DNA from: Labilithrix sp.
GTDB lineage: Bacteria; Myxococcota; Polyangia; Polyangiales; Polyangiaceae
Direction: 5' to 3'
Assembly: GCA_028287035.1 (NCBI GenBank)
Contig: JAQBQL010000162.1
Span: forward strand, 1 to 41,375
DNA length: 41,375 nucleotides
Within the stretch, counting starts at the first letter, position 1; each line of letters begins with the position of its first letter. Both the position numbers and the translations under genes were made by a program. Under the pieces are notes generated by a model. It made no database searches and had not been told where the DNA came from. It saw only the letters and a list, made by a program, of their open reading frames with translations. Below are positions 15,441 to 22,622 of this stretch, in pieces.

Positions 15441-16217
15441 TCACTTGTCGACGAACGCCTTCTCGATCAGGTAGTCGCCCGGCTCGCCGGAGTTGCCCTC
15501 GATGAACCCGCGCTCCTCGAGGAGCGCCGCGGTGTCCTTGAGCATCTCGGGGCTTCCGCACAGCATGACGCGGTCCTGCTGGGCGTCGAACGGGGCGAGG
15601 CCGAGGTCCGCGAAGACCTTGCCTTCCTTGATGAGCGTCGTGATCCGGCCCTGGTTCTTGAAGCTCTCGCGCGTGACCGACGGGTAGTAGAGCAGCCGCC
15701 CGCGGACGTACTCGCCGAGGATCTCGTTCGACGGCAGCTCTTCGCCGATGAACTTCGCATACGCGAGCTCCTCGACCTGACGGCACGTGTGCGTGAGCAC
15801 CACCTTCTCGAACCGCTCGTACGTGTCCGGATCCTTGATGATGCTGAGGAACGGCGCGAGGCCCGTGCCGGTCGCCAGCAACCACAGGGTCCGGCCCGCC
15901 TTCAGGTTGCCGATGGTCAGCGTGCCGGTGGGCCGCGTGCCCACGAGCAGCGAGTCGCCGACCTTCACGTGCTGGAGCCGCGAGGTGAGCGGCCCGTCCT
16001 GGACCTTGATCGAGAAGAACTCGAGCGTGTCCTCGTAGTTCGCGCTCGCCATCGAGTACGCGCGGAGGAGCGGCTTGCCCTCGACCTCGAGCCCGATCAT
16101 CACGAACTGCCCGTTCGAGAAGCGGAACGCCGGATTGCGCGTGCACCGCAGGGTGAAGAGGCGGTCGGTCCAGTGGTGGACGTCGAGGATCGTTTCGGTC
16201 GTGTATTTCAGGGACAC
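15441..16217 (-). CDS. fpr: Ferredoxin--NADP(+) reductase
   Basis: A 258-residue flavoprotein of the bacterial Fpr type, moving electrons between NADPH and ferredoxin or flavodoxin. The FAD domain shows NGQFVMIGL and RAYSMAS (RxYS flavin contact). The NADP domain shows LATGTGLAPFLSII, VVLTHTCRQ, YYPSVTRE and VMLCGSPEML, and the C-terminus ends AFVDK as in subclass I/Fpr enzymes (aromatic/charged tail stacking near the flavin). Length is normal. The GTG at 16217 is used; no upstream in-frame ATG fits. TAGAGT lies 49 nt upstream, giving a short 5' leader. It is probably a single-gene unit. Confidence 0.93.
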   Translation of the reverse strand: MSLKYTTETILDVHHWTDRLFTLRCTRNPAFRFSNGQFVMIGLEVEGKPLLRAYSMASANYEDTLEFFSIKVQDGPLTSRLQHVKVGDSLLVGTRPTGTLTIGNLKAGRTLWLLATGTGLAPFLSIIKDPDTYERFEKVVLTHTCRQVEELAYAKFIGEELPSNEILGEYVRGRLLYYPSVTRESFKNQGRITTLIKEGKVFADLGLAPFDAQQDRVMLCGSPEMLKDTAALLEERGFIEGNSGEPGDYLIEKAFVDK

Positions 16218-16266
16218 GGGGTCAGTCCTGGCGTGGGAAGAGGCGCCCGGGAGCGGGATCGCGCGG

Positions 16267-16272
16267 ACTCTA
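16267..16272 (-). promoter_or_regulatory. Candidate -10 element TAGAGT for the ferredoxin-NADP reductase gene
   Basis: The minus strand reads TAGAGT 49 nt ahead of the GTG at 16217, implying a leader of about 43 nt. It lies in the gap after the ATP-grasp gene stop. Confidence 0.35.
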
Positions 16273-16315
16273 ACGCACCGCAGTCACGACGACAAATGGT
16301 GCTTCGCCCGCGCGC

Positions 16316-17533
16316 CTACTGCGCGTGGATCTGCACGTGCGTCGCGGCGGCGCGGCACATCCGCAACGTCTCGTCCCAGTCGGGGTGGCGGACGATGATG
16401 CGTCCGTCCCCGACCGGGCTCTGCCGCCAGTCCTTGCGCGGCGTGCCCGGGCGCGCGAGCGTCTCGTCGACGAGCCACGGTCCGCAGGCGCGGGCGAAGT
16501 CGGTGAGCCCCTCGATGCGCGTCACGTTTCCCGAGCCTCGCGCGCGCTTGAACACCATGCCGACGTTGTACTTGCGGGTCGTGCTCGCCTCGAACGCCCC
16601 GTGACACACGACGCGCGCCCACTCGCGATAGAGGTCCACGTCGCACGTGAAGTTCATCTGGTCGACGATCCCGGCGCCGCCGGGACGGCACGCGATCTCG
16701 CCGAAGACCGCCTCGCCGGAAGGGGTGAGGAACCACTCCATGTGCGTTGCGCCGTTGGTCATGCCGAGCACCTCGAGCGCCCGCCGACCGAGCTCGATGC
16801 CGCCGGCGAGGGCGGGCTGCCCGAGGTCACGGATGCTGATCGCGATCGGGCTGATCCACTCGTTCTTCGAGGCATCGAGCGGCTTCGGCAGGTACTGCGT
16901 GACGTTCTCGAACACCGGCTTGCCGCGCAGGCAGATCGTGTCGAACGTGAGCTCCTCGCCCTCGATGTACTCCTCGCAGCTCGCCTCGGTCATGTGACCG
17001 ATCGCCGGGAGCGTGCGCTCGAGGTCGGACCAGCTCGTCACCTTGTACGTGCTCTCGCAGCCGGCGCCGCCGATCGGCTTGAGGATGAGGGGAAACCCGT
17101 TCTCCTCCGCGAACGCGCGGACCTGCGCCGACGTCGTGACCCGTCGCGAACGAGGCACCCGCAGGCCGGCGGCACGGAGGCGCTGCTTCATCAGCTCCTT
17201 GTCGCGGAAGGCGAGGGCGGTCCCCGGCGACATGCCCGGCATGCCCCAGCGCTCGCGGAGGCGCGCGGCGAGCAGCACGCAGGGCTCCCAGTTGGTCAGC
17301 ACGCGGTCCATGTCCCGGCCGCGCAGCCAGTCGGAGACGCGGTTCATCACGTCGACCTCGTCGAGGATGCGGGGAACCTGGAGGTAATCCGCGAGGTACG
17401 GCTTCAGGTGCGCCGGCAGCGCCTCGCGCGCGGTGTCCCCCACGCCGTGGACCTCGGCGCCGACCTCGGCGAGACCCCGCACGAAGTGGGACATGCTTTC
17501 CGGGAAGCCCGGCGACAGGAAGACGACCCTCAT
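16316..17533 (-). CDS. ATP-grasp domain ligase
   Basis: A 405-residue ATP-grasp enzyme, expected to form an amide or related bond through an acyl-phosphate intermediate. The N-terminus (MRVVFLSPGFP) begins a pre-ATP-grasp Rossmann-like domain. The central ATP-grasp fold shows LAFRDKELMKQRLRAAG, FPLILKPIGGAGCESTYKV (glycine-rich, adenine/phosphate binding), EEYIEGEELTFDTIC, and metal-ligand segments ATHMEWF and FGEIACRPGG. The closest known groups are biotin-carboxylase-like and L-amino-acid ligase-like orphan proteins; no biotin carrier or neighbouring biosynthetic cluster is present, so the substrate is unknown. The ATG at 17533 gives the expected N-terminus. It diverges from a small FHA-like protein gene over 71 nt. 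Confidence 0.85.
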   Translation of the reverse strand: MRVVFLSPGFPESMSHFVRGLAEVGAEVHGVGDTAREALPAHLKPYLADYLQVPRILDEVDVMNRVSDWLRGRDMDRVLTNWEPCVLLAARLRERWGMPGMSPGTALAFRDKELMKQRLRAAGLRVPRSRRVTTSAQVRAFAEENGFPLILKPIGGAGCESTYKVTSWSDLERTLPAIGHMTEASCEEYIEGEELTFDTICLRGKPVFENVTQYLPKPLDASKNEWISPIAISIRDLGQPALAGGIELGRRALEVLGMTNGATHMEWFLTPSGEAVFGEIACRPGGAGIVDQMNFTCDVDLYREWARVVCHGAFEASTTRKYNVGMVFKRARGSGNVTRIEGLTDFARACGPWLVDETLARPGTPRKDWRQSPVGDGRIIVRHPDWDETLRMCRAAATHVQIHAQ

Positions 17534-17604
17534 GGCGGGCGCGCCCTCGTAATACAGGCGGCGAGATCGCGCAACCGGCGCCCCCGTCGGCCGACCAGCC
17601 CACC

Positions 17605-18207
17605 ATGCCTGCCATTCCCTCCCAGGACCTGGTCATCCGCCTGCTGCCCGGCTCGATCCCGAGCTCGCGTCACGAGCTGGTGCTCTCGGCCGATCGACCC
17701 CACCTGCCGTTCTCGGTCGGGGACCACGGCGACTGGCGGGTGAAGACCGGCGAGCCCTCGCTCCACGCGATGTTCGCGTTCAACGGCATCGATCTCTACG
17801 TCGGCGCCGACGGTCCGGGGGTCCTCGCGAACGGCGAGGAGCTCGCGCACCGGTGGGCGGTCCTCCCCCTGCCGGCGACGATCGACGTCGGCAGCGTCCG
17901 CCTGGAGCTCGAGCTCCGCGCCCGCGTGCAGTCCGCGCTGCCCGCGTTCACCTTCCCGGGCGAGCCGCCCGAGCCCGAGGACGCGCCGGTCGCCGCGGAG
18001 ATGATCTCGCCCGCGGCCTGCTCGGTGCGGCGGTTCCAGGCCGATGCGGTCACCACCATCGACGACGAGCGCCTCCAGGCCGCCCTCCGACTCTCCCAGG
18101 ACGAGGCGCGCGCGATCGCCCTCGCCCGCACCGAGCCGACCGCGAAGCCCACCGCGCTGCGCCGTCCGCGGATCCGCCCGATCACGTCGCAGCAGGGAAG
18201 CCGCTGA
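17605..18207 (+). CDS. Degenerate FHA-like protein of unknown function
   Basis: A 200-residue soluble protein. Residues 8-110 can be laid on an FHA fold: LVLSADRPHLPFSVGD (in place of the IGR strand), SLHAMFAFNG (SxxH-like), VLANGEELAH (replacing NGTxVNG), and PATIDVGSVRLELELR (late strands). The conserved phosphothreonine-binding Arg and Asn are not clearly kept, so phosphopeptide binding may be lost. The C-terminal 90 residues are Pro/Ala/Glu-rich and then helical and basic, ending RRPRIRPITSQQGSR. Alternative: an unrelated small beta-sandwich. It diverges from the ATP-grasp gene and ends 12 nt from the convergent HEAT-repeat gene. No function can be assigned. Confidence 0.7.
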   Translation: MPAIPSQDLVIRLLPGSIPSSRHELVLSADRPHLPFSVGDHGDWRVKTGEPSLHAMFAFNGIDLYVGADGPGVLANGEELAHRWAVLPLPATIDVGSVRLELELRARVQSALPAFTFPGEPPEPEDAPVAAEMISPAACSVRRFQADAVTTIDDERLQAALRLSQDEARAIALARTEPTAKPTALRRPRIRPITSQQGSR

Positions 18208-18219
18208 TCGCCGGGTACG

Positions 18220-20100
18220 TCAGTTGACCTGGCCGCTCGCCTCGATCGCGAAGCGCACGCGCGCGGCGAGGCGCGGGTCGCCGGTGCGGGCCAGCAGGTG
18301 CTCGAGCGAGCTCCGCACCTCCGGCGAAGGGGGCCCCTGCCGGAGCAGGAGGGTCGTGAGCTGCTGCTCGGCCTCGCCGCCGAGCTGCGGCGTGTCGAGC
18401 AGCTGCGCGAGCTCGCGCTGCTCACCGGGCGTGGCGGGCTGCTGGGCGAGCGACGCGAGCGCCGTCACCTGCACCTCCTCGTCCTGGTCCCGCGCGAGAG
18501 TGACGAGCGCCGCGTGGCTCTCGGGCGTCTTCGTCTTGCGCAGCGCCGACGCTGCCGCGCGCCTCACCGCCGGATCCTCGTCGCGTGCGTGCTTCGCGAT
18601 GCGCGGCACCTGCGCGCCGTCGCCGGCGTTGCCGAGCGCCGAGAGATACGCCGCCCTGGCGCCCGGCGCCTTCGACCGGTCGAGCGCCTCGGCGAGCGCG
18701 TTCGTCGCCGCCTTCCCCTCGCCATGGATGCCCCGCGCCTCGAGCCGGCCGGCGAGCGCGCCGAGCACGTGCGCCTCCGCGTAGGCCATCTCGGTATCCC
18801 CCGAGGCCTGGCTCTGCGCGAGCCGATCCCGCACCTGACGGGCCGTTGCCGCGCTCGGCTGCTCGACGAGCACGAGCCGCTGGACGTAGTCGAGGCGCGA
18901 CTCGCCCTGCCGGGCTGCCGCCGTGTCGAGCGTCTTCAGGAGCGCTGCCTGCGCTGCCTCGCCGCCCGTCGCCGCGAGCAGATCGAGGATGGCGACGCGT
19001 CCGCTCGATCCGAGGGCCTCGTCCTCGAAGTGAATCGCCACCTCGGACAGCAGCTCCGGGTGGAGCTCGAGGAGCGCCGAGGAGCGGACGAGCCAGCCCT
19101 TCGCGAGGCTGCTCGGTCCCGCGGCGGCCATGGTCGACACGCCGCCGAGCACGTCGTCGATGCTGGCGCCCTCGGCGAGGCGCAGGAGCGCCGCGTGATG
19201 CTCGGCCTCGCTCTCGTACACCTCGCCCGGGAGCTTCGACGTGAGCGCCGCCGCGTCGACGGACGCGAGGGCCACGTCCGTGCCGCCGGTGCGCTGCGCC
19301 TCGAACGAAGAGGTGGAGTCGAGCGAGGCGGGGCGACCAGGAAAGCCCGCGTGGATCTCGCGCTTGTCGACGAGGCTCGCAACGGCGTCGCCGTCCTTGA
19401 ACGTGACGTTGGACTCGCCGCGGGCCGCGATCACGCATGCGCCGGTGCACGTCTCGGGGAGACCTTCGACGGACACGGCGCCGAGGACGGTCCGGTCGAA
19501 CGCCGCGCCGCGCGGCTCGTAGCGCATCCGGAAGACGCCGGCGCTGCTCCGCTCCTCGCGCTCGAAGGGAGTCGTTGCGGAGACGGGACGCTCGAGCAGC
19601 ACCTGCCGCGCCGCATTCTCGACGAGCTGCACGGTGAGCGAGGAGCTGTTCTTGTCGACGAGGACGCGCGTGATGCGGCCGTCCTCGACGACGAGGTGAA
19701 TCGGCTGGTTCTCGAGGCTCTTCATCGCCGCCTCGCCGCTCTGGAGGAGCTCCGTGCCGGAGACCACGACGCGCGAGGTGCGCACGTCGCGGAGCTCCGC
19801 GCGGATGGCGTCGAGATCATCGGTGGTGCGCTCGCCGGCGAGGACGAGGTCCGCCTCCAGGTCGAGCGCGCCCGTGATCGTCCCGTCCCGTCCTTCTCCC
19901 GCTTCCCCCTCGGGCAGCCGCGCGGTGGACGTCTCGCGCCAGCGCACGTGGAGCACCGCCTCGCGACCGAGTGCGGGTGCCGCGAGCGACAGCGCGCTGC
20001 CCTTCGGATCGGCGCCGCGCACCTTGCGGAGCACGACGAGGCCGAGCGCGCAGAGCGCCGCGAGGAGGGCGGTGAGGACGAGGACGGAACGACGACGCAT
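18220..20100 (-). CDS. Membrane-anchored protein resembling the N-terminal module of large lipid transfer proteins (vitellogenin/MTP-like), with HEAT-type helices
   Basis: A 626-residue protein with an N-terminal hydrophobic anchor (about 6-24) that lacks a clear cleavage site. Residues 45-270 are beta-rich and follow the order of the vitellogenin/MTP N-sheet: VLHVRWRETSTARL, then DLEADLVLAGE, then IHLVVEDGRITRVLVDKNSS followed by a helix VENAARQVLL, then SAGVFRMRYEPRG, then a CTGAC cysteine pair. Residues 290-620 are an alpha superhelix: RVAILDLLAATGGEAAQAAL (like the R-ILDAL--GT motif of lipid transfer proteins), LSALGNAGD (487-494, like their ALGN-G motif) and HEAT units (DPAVRRAAASAL, DEEVQVTALASLAQ). 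Animal relatives carry lipid between membranes; bacterial function is unknown. A plain HEAT-repeat protein is the conservative reading. AGGAG sits 6 nt before the ATG. It lies 32 nt behind a secreted beta-rich protein gene, clearly one operon. Confidence 0.8.
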   Translation of the reverse strand: MRRRSVLVLTALLAALCALGLVVLRKVRGADPKGSALSLAAPALGREAVLHVRWRETSTARLPEGEAGEGRDGTITGALDLEADLVLAGERTTDDLDAIRAELRDVRTSRVVVSGTELLQSGEAAMKSLENQPIHLVVEDGRITRVLVDKNSSSLTVQLVENAARQVLLERPVSATTPFEREERSSAGVFRMRYEPRGAAFDRTVLGAVSVEGLPETCTGACVIAARGESNVTFKDGDAVASLVDKREIHAGFPGRPASLDSTSSFEAQRTGGTDVALASVDAAALTSKLPGEVYESEAEHHAALLRLAEGASIDDVLGGVSTMAAAGPSSLAKGWLVRSSALLELHPELLSEVAIHFEDEALGSSGRVAILDLLAATGGEAAQAALLKTLDTAAARQGESRLDYVQRLVLVEQPSAATARQVRDRLAQSQASGDTEMAYAEAHVLGALAGRLEARGIHGEGKAATNALAEALDRSKAPGARAAYLSALGNAGDGAQVPRIAKHARDEDPAVRRAAASALRKTKTPESHAALVTLARDQDEEVQVTALASLAQQPATPGEQRELAQLLDTPQLGGEAEQQLTTLLLRQGPPSPEVRSSLEHLLARTGDPRLAARVRFAIEASGQVN

Positions 20101-20106
20101 GATGAT

Positions 20107-20111
20107 CTCCT
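20107..20111 (-). promoter_or_regulatory. Ribosome binding site AGGAG for the lipid-transfer-like gene
   Basis: On the minus strand AGGAG lies 6 nt before the ATG at 20100, inside the 32-nt gap of the operon. It settles the start. Confidence 0.7.
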
Positions 20112-20132
20112 GCTTCTTTCCTGATTATCGCT

Positions 20133-22466
20133 TCAGTTCATTCCGACAGTGCCGATCGTGCCGATTCCGCCGATCGTGCCGATTCCCCCGACGCTGCCGG
20201 TGCTCGGCTTCGTCGCGGTATCGAAGATCGGGATCTTCACGTCCTTGCTGTAGGCGAAGATCGGGAACTGGAGCGAGTACCCGTCCCAGTCGTAGATCTG
20301 CTTCGAGGCGAGGTCGGCACACCCGAGGTACGGAATGCAGCTCTCCAGGAAGACGCTGATGTTGCCCTTGAGGAGGTCGAGGTCCACCGCCGAGCTGGCG
20401 CGCAGCTGGAGGGTGAGGTCGTTCTGGTTGCCGATCAGCTTCACGCCGCCCGAGGCCGGCGCCGAGACCTTGATGATGTCGACGTCGCCGCGCGCGCCGC
20501 CCTGGATCAGCGAGACGCCGACCGAGAGCTCGGGAACGACGTGGAGGTCGATCCACGGGGTCACCGAGATGCTCGCGTCATAGGCGAGATTGTCCGGATT
20601 GCAGCCCGACGCCGCCACCGCGCTTGCCTTCAGGTCGGCGCCCGCGCGGATCTCCGCCTTCACCTGCAGCTTCACGGCCACCGCGGCCACGTGCAGCCAC
20701 TTCGTGTACGTGCGCTGCGCGAGCGTCCTGGTCACCTTCTTGTCGATCGGCGTCAGGGTCGGTGCGGTGCCGCTCCAGTCGATCGGCGTATAGACGTCCT
20801 CGCCGAGCACCCGGAGGTGCGAGTGGAAGGTGTTCGCGTCGCCCAGCTCGCGCACGCTCAGCTTGTGACGCGTGTCGAGCACCGAGATCTGTTGCCCGAG
20901 CGCGTAGGCGCTGGCATTCGCGTTCGCATAGGCGTTGCCCTTCAGCTTGCAGATGCGCTGCGTGCTCGCCTGTCGCTCCGCCTCGACCTGCCAGCCCGCG
21001 TCGTAGGAATAGCCGGCCGCGAACCAATCGCGATCACCCCACTCGTCACCGTCGCTCGTCCGCTGGCCGACGAGGCTCGGCCCGAGCTTGGGCAGCGATT
21101 GCGCGGCGATCCAGGTGGCGAGCGCGTCGGTGTCGGTCCGATACGCAGCCGGGACGCGCGAGAAGTCGCCCGCCGTGGCGGTCACGCATTCCGAGAAGAG
21201 CTGCTCGCTCGCGCGATGGTTGTGCCCGGCGTACCGGGTCACGAACTGACGAGGGGACCAGTCGCACTTGACCGCGCTCGGATCGAGACATCCGTGCGTC
21301 ACCGTGCCGGTCGTCGGGTCCGGACGATCCCACTCCGCGAAGAGGAGGGCCGCCATGTCCGCGAGGGCGCGAGTGTTCTGCGCCTGGTACTGCGCGAGCA
21401 GCGCCTCGGAGTCGAGCCGCGCCTGGCCGGACTGCCCGGGAATCACCGCCTGGAGGATGGCGATACCGAACCTCGCGACCGCCGCGTCGGTGATCGCCTT
21501 GCCGTAGGACTCGGTTCGCTGCCGGATGCTCGCCAGCTCGGCGGCCGGAACGGGGTGCGCCGCGAAGAGATCGTGCATGGCGCGGTGCCATTCCAGCTCC
21601 GACGCGGCGGTGGCCTTCGGCCCGGCATTCACCCAGGCGATGATGGCGTCGGCCTTCGCGCGGAAGCCCGGATCGCTCGCGTACGACGGATGGCTCGTGA
21701 GGTACGAGGCCCCGACCGTGAGCGCCGCCTTGCCGTCCGCGAAGAAGGCATTCTTGAATTGCGAATAACCGCCAGCGCGGACCGGCTGCCACGCCATGGC
21801 GGATCCGTTCTTCTTCAGCATCGTGGTCTTGAGCCCGGGCGTCGCGCCGAGGAGCGACAGCTGGTAGACGCACTCGCTATTCGTCCCGCACGTCTCCGCG
21901 GCCTCGCTGAACCGCTCGGCGTCGTAGAGGCTCTCGTACGCATACTCCTGGCACGAGGCGACGGCGTTTCCGTTCCCCTCGTACGCGGGATGCTGGGGCG
22001 TGGTGTCGGCGACCGCCGAGGACATCGGCTTCATGCGCCCGAGCTGCGAGGCGGTGGCGAAGGAGAACGTTCCGAACGTCAGCTTCTGCGCCGGCATCGC
22101 GACCGGCGCGAGCTGCTTCGCGACCTGGAACCGGTCCACCCCGGGCGCCGTTTCCTTCAGGATGGTCGTCGTCGCCGAGGTCCAGCGCACCTCGGCCTGG
22201 TAGCCGGGCAGGACGAGGTCTCCGCACGCGCTGCGGTTACGGAGGCCGCACGTCGATTCGAGGTAGGTCGGATCATCGCAATCCTTGAGGGTGGGGGCCG
22301 CGCACGTCGGCGGCGGTCGGATGATGGTGGGCGCAGGGGCTGGCGACGGGTCGCGCGGGTCCAGGGTCGCGCGCGGAAGCGCCATCGCATGGCCGGTGAG
22401 GACCACCGAAGCGAGGAGGGCCGCGCCCGAGAGGAGCGCGGGCCGGACAGAGAGACGGGTTTGCAT
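20133..22466 (-). CDS. Large secreted protein with beta-rich C-terminal region, partner of the lipid-transfer-like protein
   Basis: A 777-residue exported protein with no recognised family. The signal peptide (LLSGAALLASVVLTGHAMA) is cleaved near residue 29. A Pro-rich stretch and a Cys-rich segment (CDDPTYLESTCGLRNRSACG) follow. Residues about 150-560 are mainly helical and contain further cysteines. Residues 570-755 are amphipathic beta strands with alternating polarity (AVKLQVKAEIRAGADLKA, GGARGDVDIIKV, LTLQLRASSAVDLDLLKGN) ending in CIPYLGCADLASKQIYDWDG. The tail is an odd Gly/Ile/Thr repeat (GGIGTIGGIGTIGTVG). The gene precedes the HEAT/lipid-transfer-like gene by 32 nt. Together they could supply the N-terminal and beta-sheet halves of a lipid-carrying particle, which is my inference; the beta region alone is not diagnostic. 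Start is the ATG at 22466. Confidence 0.75.
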   Translation of the reverse strand: MQTRLSVRPALLSGAALLASVVLTGHAMALPRATLDPRDPSPAPAPTIIRPPPTCAAPTLKDCDDPTYLESTCGLRNRSACGDLVLPGYQAEVRWTSATTTILKETAPGVDRFQVAKQLAPVAMPAQKLTFGTFSFATASQLGRMKPMSSAVADTTPQHPAYEGNGNAVASCQEYAYESLYDAERFSEAAETCGTNSECVYQLSLLGATPGLKTTMLKKNGSAMAWQPVRAGGYSQFKNAFFADGKAALTVGASYLTSHPSYASDPGFRAKADAIIAWVNAGPKATAASELEWHRAMHDLFAAHPVPAAELASIRQRTESYGKAITDAAVARFGIAILQAVIPGQSGQARLDSEALLAQYQAQNTRALADMAALLFAEWDRPDPTTGTVTHGCLDPSAVKCDWSPRQFVTRYAGHNHRASEQLFSECVTATAGDFSRVPAAYRTDTDALATWIAAQSLPKLGPSLVGQRTSDGDEWGDRDWFAAGYSYDAGWQVEAERQASTQRICKLKGNAYANANASAYALGQQISVLDTRHKLSVRELGDANTFHSHLRVLGEDVYTPIDWSGTAPTLTPIDKKVTRTLAQRTYTKWLHVAAVAVKLQVKAEIRAGADLKASAVAASGCNPDNLAYDASISVTPWIDLHVVPELSVGVSLIQGGARGDVDIIKVSAPASGGVKLIGNQNDLTLQLRASSAVDLDLLKGNISVFLESCIPYLGCADLASKQIYDWDGYSLQFPIFAYSKDVKIPIFDTATKPSTGSVGGIGTIGGIGTIGTVGMN
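20151..20186. repeat. Two perfect 18-bp tandem copies at the 3' end of the secreted-protein gene
   Basis: The unit GCCGATCGTGCCGATTCC occurs twice head to tail and encodes GIGTIG repeats in the C-terminal tail on the minus strand. In-frame expansion or contraction would change tail length without a frameshift. Confidence 0.85.
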
Positions 22467-22522
22467 GGCGGCCCGACTGCAGCGGCCGTACCGCGAGCGC
22501 AGGCGCCGGGCTGCCGCCCAGT

Positions 22523-22549
22523 ACCGGGAAATCGCCGGCGTTTTCCGGT
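22523..22549. promoter_or_regulatory. Inverted repeat upstream of the lipid-transfer-like operon
   Basis: Arms ACCGGGAAA and TTTTCCGGT (one mismatch, a G-T pair on the plus strand) flank a loop whose centre is the palindrome CGCCGGCG. It lies 57-83 nt before the ATG at 22466 in the 156-nt gap, a suitable place for an operator or attenuator hairpin. Confidence 0.35.
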
Positions 22550-22581
22550 CACCCGATCGGGCGACGGCCCGGCGCCGGCGA

Positions 22582-22616
22582 GCGCGCGCGCGGCCGGACG
22601 ATGCGCGCGCGCGCGC
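22582..22616 (-). terminator. CG-dinucleotide hairpin after the CDF transporter gene
   Basis: Two alternating GC tracts (10 and 14 nt) flank an 11-nt loop, starting 7 nt after the transporter stop at 22623. They can pair into a very stable stem. No T-run follows. Alternating CG is also Z-DNA-prone. Confidence 0.4.
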
Positions 22617-22622
22617 CTTCGG

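Noticed and set aside
17540..17600. Sigma-70-like promoter before the ATP-grasp gene (TTGCGC ... TATTAC)
   Set aside because: The spacing between the two hexamers is only 14 nt, too short for a standard promoter.
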